Source: Methylotenera_A sp031417915
Lineage (GTDB): Bacteria > Pseudomonadota > Gammaproteobacteria > Burkholderiales > Methylophilaceae
Length of the DNA: 58,330 bases
Direction of reading: 5' to 3'
Assembly: GCA_031417915.1 (NCBI GenBank)
Contig: JANOWN010000040.1
Coordinates: forward strand, 1-58,330
How positions within the stretch are numbered: position 1 is the stretch's first letter; every line of letters starts with the position of its first letter. Made by a program: the position numbers and the translations under genes. The notes beneath the pieces are model-generated. The model did no database searches, was not told the DNA's origin, and saw nothing but the letters and a program-made list of their open reading frames with translations. This document shows positions 9,137-17,200 of this stretch, one piece after another.

Positions 9137-9746
9137 CGGCCTATATGCCGTTACGCCAGATGAATTAGATACCGCGCTACTTTGTCAAAAAGTAGAGGCG
9201 GCATTGCAAGGTGGCGCAAGTTTGGTGCAATATCGCAACAAGGCCGCCGATGCTGGCTTGCGGCTTAGGCAAGCCAGTGCGTTGTTGGCTTTGTGCCGTA
9301 GCTTTTCTGTGCCATTGATAATTAATGACCACTTGGATTTATGTGCGCAAATTGATGCGGATGGTTTGCATATCGGCATGACCGATTGCGACTTAGGCGC
9401 TGCGCGGCGCTTGCTTGGCGCAGATAAAATTATTGGCGCTTCTTGTTACAATCAGCTGGATTTAGCGATTAAAGCCGAGCAAGCTGGCGCCAGTTATGTG
9501 GCGTTTGGCGCATGTTTTAGCTCTGATACCAAACCTGACGCTGTGAGCGCGCCACTTAGTTTATTTGCACAAGCCAAGCAAAAAATCAGTATTCCGCTAG
9601 TGGCGATTGGCGGCATTACGCTGCAAAACGCGCCGCTAGCCATTGTCGCAGGCGCAGATGCGATTGCGGTGATTACTAGTTTGTTTAATGCAATGGATAT
9701 CACCAGCGCCAGCCAGCAATTCACACAATTGTTCAAAACTGCCTAA
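9096..9746 (+). CDS. thiE: Thiamine-phosphate synthase
   Basis: Joins HMP-PP (from ThiD) with thiazole phosphate to give thiamine monophosphate. TIM-barrel protein of 216 aa: GLYAVTPDEL starts the barrel, GGASLVQYRNKAAD binds pyrophosphate, LIINDHLDLCAQIDADGLHIG carries the conserved ND and DGxHxG motifs, and VAIGGITLQNAPLAIVAGAD is the phosphate-binding end. The start overlaps thiD by 41 bp, so the true start could be slightly internal. Downstream are a hairpin terminator of the dispersed ATGGATATT family and then the inserted restriction-modification island. Confidence 0.94.
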   Translation: MNQALKKPRLFSISGLYAVTPDELDTALLCQKVEAALQGGASLVQYRNKAADAGLRLRQASALLALCRSFSVPLIINDHLDLCAQIDADGLHIGMTDCDLGAARRLLGADKIIGASCYNQLDLAIKAEQAGASYVAFGACFSSDTKPDAVSAPLSLFAQAKQKISIPLVAIGGITLQNAPLAIVAGADAIAVITSLFNAMDITSASQQFTQLFKTA

Positions 9747-9764
9747 AAACAAGCTAAAAAGTTT

Positions 9765-9818
9765 AAAACATATGCCTTGGGAGCCGCATAAAAATTGGGC
9801 TGCAGAGCATGTGTTTTT
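9765..9818 (+). repeat. Dispersed ATGGATATT-loop hairpin, copy A (terminator of thiE)
   Basis: 11-bp stem AAAACATATGC/GCATGTGTTTT with one G-T pair (9765-9775 with 9807-9817), ending in a T-run. The loop contains GAGCCGCATAAAAATTGG, a variant of the AGCCGCATGGATATTG core of the other copies. It sits 18 nt after the thiE stop and would act as its terminator. Confidence 0.7.
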
Positions 9819-9850
9819 AGCAATAATACAAAATACATTAAATAAAACAC

Positions 9851-9947
9851 TCTGTTAAAATAGCGTTTTACCTTAATCGCACAACATCATGACCTCACAA
9901 AACCAAATCTTATTCGAAAAATCTTTAGCATTGATTCCTGGCGGCGT
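9851..9947 (+). repeat. 97-bp direct repeat, left copy (duplicated hemL 5' region)
   Basis: Bases 9851-9947 are identical over all 97 positions to 12464-12560. The repeat spans 38 bp of hemL upstream sequence and the first 59 bp of the hemL coding sequence. The match ends sharply on both sides. It brackets the restriction-modification gene, as expected for a long target duplication. Confidence 0.97.
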
Positions 9948-9969
9948 GTCGTTAGCAAGTGCGATTTAA
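9889..9969 (+). pseudogene. Truncated 5' copy of hemL (26 codons)
   Basis: The left repeat carries the hemL ribosome-binding region, ATG and about 20 codons (MTSQNQILFEKSLALIPGGV), then runs into island sequence for six more codons (SLASAI) and a TAA at 9967-9969. It cannot make glutamate-1-semialdehyde aminotransferase. It may act as a translated leader, since the restriction-modification start codon lies 19 nt after its stop. Confidence 0.85.
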
Positions 9970-12463
9970 GCAGGCTTAACTACAAAAAATGACTTTTGAA
10001 GAATTTAAAAATCAGCTAGATAAGGCGACAACAGAAGAAGTTGTTAAAGCGACTTATGCCGCATATTTCAAAATTAAATACAACACTTCAAATCATCACG
10101 ACCTTTACACGCCGCAGGTGTTTTTTGAGTTCAAAACCGACAAAAACTTCCACAACTTAAAAGCACTTGCAACAATCCTTGCTCAAACACTTTATTACAT
10201 CAGGCGGTTGAAATATATTGATGTTCAAAAACCTATACCATTTTTCATTTGCCTTGCCGACAGAAACGAAGCTGCCATAACTGAGACAGGCAAATGGTCA
10301 ACTTATTATACAAACGATAGCTATGATTGGGAGCGACCACCAAGTAAGCCAGACCCAAAGCTCATTGACCATTTAGTTAAAGAGCCTGAAACACTAAAAA
10401 TTCACGTTTACAGCATCATCAAAAAACAAGAGCATGAAGCGTTTAAGAAAAACCTTGATAATGCTTTAAACCCCCAAATGATGATTGACTTTGGGGATAA
10501 GAAAGTCATCAACGAAGAAAACTTTGAAGCGGTTTTTGACCATTGGAAAAATGTTATTGGGCCATACATTGTCAATGGCCATAAACCGTCTTTTTATTTT
10601 CTTGCCAATATTCAACGCGATAAAGTCATTATAGATAAAGACAATAGCCGTGTCGTTTTTACCTTTGAAGACAAAAACTCCAAAACGCAAAAAGTTTTGA
10701 TGAAAGACTATGATTATTTTTGGAGTGTTTACGACTACGTTACTAATGCTGAAACCATCAATGGTATTCACGCCAAACTAGACCGTTTAACCGATGAAAG
10801 CCAAAGAAGATTTGAAGGTGAGTTTTATACGCCCTTACATTTTGGCCAAAAAGCCATTCATTATTTAAAAGAAGTGTTAGGAAAAAACTGGTTTAAATCG
10901 GACAAGTATAGAATTTGGGATATGGCGGCAGGCACAGGCAATCTTGAATATCACTTACCCGCAGAAACATATAAATATTTGTACATGTCCACACTACACG
11001 CGAGTGAAGCTGACCATTTGAACAAAGTTTTTCCAAGTGCAACCTGCTTTCAATACGATTATTTAAATGACGATGTAGAGTACGTTTTTAATAAAAACGG
11101 TTTGCCCTTTGAACCGAATTGGAAACTGCCGAAAAAGCTTAGAGAAGAACTAGCTGACCCCAACATCACTTGGATTGTGTATATCAACCCACCTTTTGCA
11201 ACGGCTCAAGTGGGTGGTGCAAAAGGCGACTCTAAAAAAGGTGTGAGTAAAACAAAAGTAGAAGTGATTATGGACAAATTTGATGCAGGGCACGTAAAGC
11301 GTGAACTCTTTGCGCAGTTTATGTTTCGTATTGTTCACGAACTTCCTAAAAATACATTTTTGGGTATGTTCTCAAAGTTGAAATACCTAAACGCACCTGA
11401 TAGCATTGAATATAGAGACAAATATTTTAATTATAAATATGAAAAGGGTTTTTTGTTTAAATCAACGACCTTTCACGGTGTGAAAGGAAAGTATCCAATT
11501 GGCTTTTTGATTTGGAACTTATCAAAACCAAGTGCAAAAAAATCGGTTGAAATTGATATTGCAAATGAGGATGCTCAAACCATTGGCGTTAAGCATTTAC
11601 AACTGATTGAAAAAAAAGACGTGTTGAATAATTGGTTTCCACGACCACAAAATTCTAACGACTATATTTTACCGCCATTGAGCAACGGCATTACCGTAAA
11701 AAATGACAACACCGATACAAGGCACAGAGCCAGACCAGACTTTTTAGCTTCGGTATGTAGTAACGGTAACGACTTTCAACATGCCAAGTATGTTGTTATG
11801 CTTTCGTCTCCAAATGCAAGTGCAGGCGCATTTACCGTCATCAAAGAAAATTTTGAAAAAGCATTAACACTTCATGCTGTAAAGAAAATACCTAAAGAAA
11901 CTTGGCTTAATGACAGAAACCAATTTTTAATTCCACATACCGAACCAACAAAAGAGTTTCTAAATGATTGTGTTGTATGGAGTTTGTTTGCTTCTTCTAA
12001 CGAAACCACAACATTAAAAAACGTTGCATATTTGGGCAATATTTACCAAATTAAGAACAATTTTTTCCCTTTCAGTATTGAAGAAATTAAACATTGGGAC
12101 ATTAAAGACCCCGATTTTAGGCAGCAATTAGTCAAAGAGGAAAACAGATTTGTCGCAGAATGGCTTTCAAAAAACGATTTATCTGACGAAGCGAAAGAAG
12201 TGATTGAGAAAGCAAAAATTGTTTATAAACTCTTTTATGCAAACCTTAACCTAATGGCCACAAACAAATTGAAAATCGACAGTTGGGATGCTGGCTGGTA
12301 TCAAATTAGACGTTGCTTAACAGAACACAGTTTTGCTGCAGCCGAAATAAAAGAACTGAGTAGAGCAAACGAACAACTTGCAAGTAAAATCTTACCGCAA
12401 ATAGAAGAGTTTGGCTTTTTAGACAAAGATGAAGTGTATGACGAACTCTAAGCCTGCTTGCCA
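9948..12463 (+). mobile_element. Restriction-modification island inserted with 97-bp target duplication
   Basis: Single-gene insertion between two identical 97-bp copies of the hemL 5' end. It carries one 820-codon restriction-modification gene and no transposase, integrase or second gene. Near its two ends are AAGCAGGCTTA (9968-9978) and its exact reverse complement (12449-12459), an 11-bp inverted repeat. Island sequence is visibly richer in A/T than the flanking thiE and hemL. Insertion of restriction-modification genes with long target duplications has been described by Kobayashi and co-workers; this fits that pattern. Confidence 0.85.
9989..12451 (+). CDS. Single-chain Type IIG-like restriction-modification enzyme
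   Basis: 820-aa protein combining nuclease and adenine-methyltransferase motifs. Near the N-terminus D38...E47-F-K49 (HHDLYTPQVFFEFK) fits a PD-(D/E)xK nuclease site. GEFYTP near residue 278 precedes SAM-binding motif I DMAAGTGN near 310, and the catalytic NPPF lies near 400, the order of gamma-class N6-adenine methyltransferases. The remaining 400 residues would contain target recognition. No separate specificity, nuclease or methylase gene is next to it, so it looks like a self-contained RM polypeptide, although it could be methylase-only if the nuclease motif is degenerate. Lysine/asparagine-rich, A/T-rich codon use differs from its neighbours and indicates recent transfer. Target sequence cannot be predicted. 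Confidence 0.8.
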   Translation: MTFEEFKNQLDKATTEEVVKATYAAYFKIKYNTSNHHDLYTPQVFFEFKTDKNFHNLKALATILAQTLYYIRRLKYIDVQKPIPFFICLADRNEAAITETGKWSTYYTNDSYDWERPPSKPDPKLIDHLVKEPETLKIHVYSIIKKQEHEAFKKNLDNALNPQMMIDFGDKKVINEENFEAVFDHWKNVIGPYIVNGHKPSFYFLANIQRDKVIIDKDNSRVVFTFEDKNSKTQKVLMKDYDYFWSVYDYVTNAETINGIHAKLDRLTDESQRRFEGEFYTPLHFGQKAIHYLKEVLGKNWFKSDKYRIWDMAAGTGNLEYHLPAETYKYLYMSTLHASEADHLNKVFPSATCFQYDYLNDDVEYVFNKNGLPFEPNWKLPKKLREELADPNITWIVYINPPFATAQVGGAKGDSKKGVSKTKVEVIMDKFDAGHVKRELFAQFMFRIVHELPKNTFLGMFSKLKYLNAPDSIEYRDKYFNYKYEKGFLFKSTTFHGVKGKYPIGFLIWNLSKPSAKKSVEIDIANEDAQTIGVKHLQLIEKKDVLNNWFPRPQNSNDYILPPLSNGITVKNDNTDTRHRARPDFLASVCSNGNDFQHAKYVVMLSSPNASAGAFTVIKENFEKALTLHAVKKIPKETWLNDRNQFLIPHTEPTKEFLNDCVVWSLFASSNETTTLKNVAYLGNIYQIKNNFFPFSIEEIKHWDIKDPDFRQQLVKEENRFVAEWLSKNDLSDEAKEVIEKAKIVYKLFYANLNLMATNKLKIDSWDAGWYQIRRCLTEHSFAAAEIKELSRANEQLASKILPQIEEFGFLDKDEVYDEL

Positions 12464-12560
12464 TCTGTTAAAATAGCGTTTTACCTTAATCGCACAACAT
12501 CATGACCTCACAAAACCAAATCTTATTCGAAAAATCTTTAGCATTGATTCCTGGCGGCGT
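12464..12560 (+). repeat. 97-bp direct repeat, right copy
   Basis: Identical to 9851-9947. This copy is continuous with the intact hemL gene and supplies its ribosome-binding region, start codon and first 19-20 codons. Confidence 0.97.
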
Positions 12561-13788
12561 AAATTCGCCAGTGCGCGCGTTTCGCAGCGTCGGCGGCACG
12601 CCAATTTTTTTCAAAAAAGGGTTAGGTTCAAAACTTTGGGATGTCGATGGCAAAGAGTATATCGATTACATCAATTCGTGGGGGCCGATGATTGTTGGGC
12701 ACGCGCATCCAGAGGTGATTGCGGCGGTGCAGGCGGCGGCGGCCAATAGTTTAAGTTTTGGTGCGCCTACTGGTTTAGAGCTTGAAATGGCAGAGATGAT
12801 TAACAAGCTGGTGCCAAGTATGGAGCAAGTACGCTTAAATAGCAGCGGCACCGAGGCGACTATGAGCGCGATTCGCACTGCGCGAGGCTTTACTGGCCGC
12901 GATAAAATTGTGAAATTTGAAGGCTGCTATCACGGACATTCTGACGGGCTTTTGGTAAAAGCGGGTTCTGGCTTGCTCACCTTTGGCGAGCCTGATTCTG
13001 GCGGCGTGCCAGCGAGTGTGGCCGCTCACACTTTGACGCTGGAATACAATAATTCGCAGCAGTTAGAAGACTTGTTTAAAAAATCGGGCGACGAAATCGC
13101 CTGCGTGATTATCGAGCCAGTGGTTGGCAATATGAATTTAATCGTGCCGAAAATAGAATTTTTGCAAACACTGCGCGCACTTTGCACCAAGCATGGCGCG
13201 GTACTGATTTTTGATGAAGTGATGACGGGTTTTCGCGTGGCTTTAGGTGGCGCACAAGCGCTTTATAACATCAAACCAGATATGACAACGCTTGGCAAAG
13301 TGATTGGCGGCGGCTTGCCAGTGGGCGCGTTTGGTGGCCGTAAAGATATTATGCAGTTTCTTGCACCCGTCGGTAAAGTGTATCAAGCAGGCACGCTGTC
13401 AGGCAACCCTGTCGCGGTTTCTGCGGGCTTAAGCACGCTCAAATTAATTCAAGCACCAGGCTTTCACGATAGATTAAGCGCCCAAACCAAAAAACTCACC
13501 GACGGCTTAATGCAAGTCGCCAAACAAGCAAAAGTACCATTCAGCGCGCAAAACGTAGGCGGCATGTTTGGTTTATATTTTAGTGCGCAATGCCCGACCA
13601 GCTATGCAGAAATTATGCAAAACAATAATAAAACGCACTTCAACCAATTTTTCCACAGCATGCTAGATAGCGGCGTCTATCTAGGGCCTTCTGCGTTTGA
13701 GGCGGGATTTGTTTCAGCCGCACACACAGATGCAGATATTGCATTTACGATTGAAGCTGCAAAAAAAGCGTTTGCTAACTTAGTGTAG
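12502..13788 (+). CDS. hemL: Glutamate-1-semialdehyde 2,1-aminomutase
   Basis: PLP enzyme converting glutamate-1-semialdehyde to 5-aminolevulinate in the C5 haem pathway. The 428-aa product is full length. NSGTEATMSAIRTAR forms the cofactor phosphate site, FEGCYHGHSDG is conserved in GSA-AM, IFDEVMTGFR carries the PLP-binding Asp, and the Schiff-base lysine is in TTLGKVIGGGLPVGAFGG near residue 265. Its ancestral upstream region now lies 2.6 kb away on the far side of the inserted island; only 38 bp of native upstream DNA remain attached. Whether hemL is now transcribed from within that 38 bp or by read-through from the island is open. It acts in the same pathway as hemE at 20.4 kb. Confidence 0.96.
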   Translation: MTSQNQILFEKSLALIPGGVNSPVRAFRSVGGTPIFFKKGLGSKLWDVDGKEYIDYINSWGPMIVGHAHPEVIAAVQAAAANSLSFGAPTGLELEMAEMINKLVPSMEQVRLNSSGTEATMSAIRTARGFTGRDKIVKFEGCYHGHSDGLLVKAGSGLLTFGEPDSGGVPASVAAHTLTLEYNNSQQLEDLFKKSGDEIACVIIEPVVGNMNLIVPKIEFLQTLRALCTKHGAVLIFDEVMTGFRVALGGAQALYNIKPDMTTLGKVIGGGLPVGAFGGRKDIMQFLAPVGKVYQAGTLSGNPVAVSAGLSTLKLIQAPGFHDRLSAQTKKLTDGLMQVAKQAKVPFSAQNVGGMFGLYFSAQCPTSYAEIMQNNNKTHFNQFFHSMLDSGVYLGPSAFEAGFVSAAHTDADIAFTIEAAKKAFANLV

Positions 13789-13790
13789 GC

Positions 13791-14024
13791 TTAGTGCAGG
13801 TGCTGCAGATTTTCGATATTGGCGCGCGTGCTAGGCACGCTTACCATACGGTCTAGACGCAGGCTGGCTTTCATCATTACATTGGCGATTTGTTGTACGT
13901 GGTTAGGGTTTAACCGTAAAGAAATCGCGCCAATTTCTAATTCGATAACGTCACAATTTTTGCAGTAAATCAGCCGCACACCAAGGCCTTCAGCCAAAAT
14001 TAATTTATTACAAGGATCATTCAT
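13791..14024 (-). CDS. Fur-regulated small protein with CxxC, unknown function
   Basis: I do not recognise a named family. The 77-aa product starts MNDPCNKLILAEGLG and contains YCKNCDVIELEIGAISLRL, a CxxC pair within an otherwise ordinary globular-looking sequence, then an amphipathic helix (HVQQIANVMMKASLRL). The start at 14024 is chosen because GGAGAAA lies just upstream and because an in-frame ATG at 14045 would coincide with the predicted transcription start. The promoter (TTGACA, 17 bp, TATCAT) is overlapped by a near-consensus Fur box, so the gene should be induced by iron limitation. It is convergent with hemL (2-bp gap). Confidence 0.75.
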   Translation of the reverse strand: MNDPCNKLILAEGLGVRLIYCKNCDVIELEIGAISLRLNPNHVQQIANVMMKASLRLDRMVSVPSTRANIENLQHLH

Positions 14025-14049
14025 GATGCTTTCTCCATCAGTCATTTAT

Positions 14050-14082
14050 GTAAATGATAATCATTCTCATTTAATCTGTCAA
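14050..14082 (-). promoter_or_regulatory. Sigma-70 promoter with overlapping Fur box
   Basis: On the minus strand, -35 TTGACA (14082-14077), a 17-bp spacer and -10 TATCAT (14059-14054). The 19-bp window 14050-14068 matches the Fur consensus (GATAATGATAATCATTATC) at 16 of 19 positions and covers the -10 element, the usual place for Fur repression. Predicted transcription start is about 14046, leaving a leader of about 22 nt to the chosen start codon. Confidence 0.85.
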
Positions 14083-14267
14083 CACATAAATTAACGATTT
14101 TTAAGTTTCAGCAATAAATCTTGCGAATTCAGGCCTAAGTTTTTTGCTAAAAGTGATTGTAAACAGCGCTATGTGATTGATATTGCCTAGATTTAACGGT
14201 AAACTTGAAGGTTCCGCTAAACGTTTTAGAATTAGATAACTTTTAAATAAGATTAGATCACTGGGCA

Positions 14268-17200
14268 ATGAATATGGCAGTCGCACTCGCACCAAAAAAT
14301 CAAGGTTTATATGACAAACGCAACGAAAAAGACGCCTGTGGCGTGGGTTTTGTGGCGCATATTAAAGGCAAAAAAAGCCACGAGATAGTGCAGCAAGGTT
14401 TAACGCTTTTAACTAATCTAACGCATCGCGGCGCGACGGGTTACGATCCAAAATTGGGCGATGGTGCAGGCTTGCTCATACAATTGCCAGATGCGTTTAT
14501 GCGCAGCGAAGCGGCAAAACTAAAAATCAATCTGCCAGAAGCGGGCAAATACGCAGTTGGCAATCTCTTTTTGCCGCAAGATGCTAAAAATCGCGCAGCG
14601 GTTGAAGCGATTATTAGCAACATTATCGCGGAAGAAAATCAAACACTACTCGGCTGGCGCGATGTGCCAGTGAATAACAGTAATATCGCCGAAGCGGCGC
14701 GCGAAGTAGAACCTTGCATGAAGCAGGTATTTGTTGGTTCGCAAGCTAATGACCAAAACACATTCGAACGTAAATGTTTCGTCATTCGTAAACGTATCGA
14801 GCACGCCGTGCGCCCGCTTAACTTGAAGGATAACGCTGCGTTTTATGTACCCTCTTTCTCCAGCCGCACCATTGTTTACAAAGGCATGTTGCTGGCGAAT
14901 GAAGTGGGTGTTTACTTTAAAGATTTGGCCGATGAAAGCGTGGTTTCCGCACTCGCTTTGGTGCATCAACGTTTTTCCACCAACACTTTCCCAACCTGGG
15001 ATCTCGCGCATCCGTTCCGCATGATTGCGCACAATGGCGAAATTAATACCGTGCAGGGCAATGTGAATTGGATGGCAGCGCGTCACGAGACCATGAAGTC
15101 TGCCATTATTGGCGAAGACTTGGAAAAACTTTGGCCGCTAATTGCCGAAAACCAATCGGATTCTGCTTGTTTCGATAATTGCTTAGAGCTACTAGTGGCG
15201 GGCGGTTACAGCCTGCCACATGCCATGATGATGCTCATTCCAGAAGCCTGGAATAATAATGCGTCGATGGATGAAGAGCGCCGCGCATTTTACGAATATC
15301 ATGCCGCTTTGATGGAGCCTTGGGACGGCCCGGCCGCCGTGGCGTTTACTGATGGCAACATGATAGGCGCAACGCTAGACCGCAATGGCCTGCGCCCCGC
15401 GCGCTATTTAGTGACTGATGACGATATTGTGATGATGGCGTCTGAGATGGGCGTGCTGACATTTCCACAAGAAAAAATCATCAAAAAATGGCGTCTAGAG
15501 CCAGGAAAAATGTTGCTGATAGACACCGTGCAAGGCCGCATTATTGGTGACGCAGAAGTTAAAAAACAATTGGCTACGGCCAAGCCTTACAGAAAATGGA
15601 TTGAGCAATCGCGTTACCATTTAAGCGACTTACCAGAAGAAGACACCAATTTTGAGCTCAAAGAAAGCTTGCTCGATACGCAGCAAGCCTTTGGTTATAC
15701 GCAAGAAGACATTAAATTTATTTTACAGCCAATGATTGCCAATGGCGAAGAAGGCGCAGGCTCAATGGGCAACGACGCCGCGCTGCCAGTGCTATCAAAT
15801 AAACCTAAAGTTTTATACAACTATTTTAAACAATTATTCGCGCAAGTGACTAACCCACCTATCGACCCGATTCGTGAAGAGCTAGTGATGTCGCTAGTGA
15901 CCTTTATTGGCCCAAAACCCAATTTGTTGGGTGTTGATGAAACGAATCCAGCTATTCGCCTTGAGGCCGCGCAGCCCATATTAACGCGTGATGATTACGT
16001 CAAAATTAAGACGATAGATGCTGCTACGCAGGGTGCGTACAACTCGATTACGTTGTTTATGACCTATGATGTTAACCAAGGTGCGGCTGGCATGCAAAAC
16101 GCCCTAACGCAGCTTTGTAGTAAGGCTGAGCAAGCGGTGCGTGATGGCTACAATATTGTGATTCTGACCGATAGCCAAACCTCAAAAACACAAATTGCAA
16201 TTCCAGCATTATTAGCTTGCTCCTCAGTGCATCAACATTTAGTAAAAACAGGCTTGCGCACCAGCGCTGGCTTAGTTATTTCTACTGGTTCTGCGCGCGA
16301 AGTGCATCATTTTGCGCTATTAGCGGGCTATGGCGCCGAGGCAGTGCATCCTTGGTTGGCTTACAGAACTATTGCTAGTTTGACCGACAAGCCAGAAGTA
16401 GCGAACAAAAATTTTATTAAGGCTATCGGCAAAGGCTTGTATAAAGTGATGTCGAAAATGGGCATTTCTACTTATCAATCCTACTGTGGCGCACAGATTT
16501 TTGAAGCCATTGGCTTGAATTCAGCATTTATCAATCAATACTTTACTGGCACTTCTACTCAAATTGAAGGCATTGGCTTGGATGAAGTTGCCGAGGAAAC
16601 TTTGCGTTTGCACAATATGGCATTTAGCGATGACCCAGTGTTATTGCGGCAGCTCGATGCAGGTGGCGAATATGCATTTCGTGTGCGTGGCGAAGAACAT
16701 ATGTGGACGCCAGAATCTATCTCTAAATTGCAAAATGCGACGCGCACCAATAAATTTGAGACATTTAAAGAATATGCGAAATTAATTAATGATCAAACTC
16801 GTAAACACAAAACCTTGCGTGGTTTGTTTGAAATTAAGCCAGCGGGCGCGGCAATACCATTAGAGTCTGTTGAATCCGCCAAGGAAATAGTCAAACGCTT
16901 TGCAACAGGCGCGATGTCATTAGGTTCTATTTCAACGGAAGCGCACGCGACGCTTGCGATCGCTATGAACCGCATCGGTGGAAAATCGAATACCGGCGAA
17001 GGCGGCGAAGATGCTAAACGCTTCATTCCTGTGGCAAAAGACACCACCATGGCCGAGGTGATCGGCAAAAATTTGGTGTTCAGTGATATTCCGTTAAAAA
17101 CTGGCGATTCCATGCGTTCGCGCATAAAGCAAGTCGCTTCGGGTCGTTTTGGAGTAACTGCGGAATATTTAGCGAGCGCCGACCAGATTCAAATTAAAAT

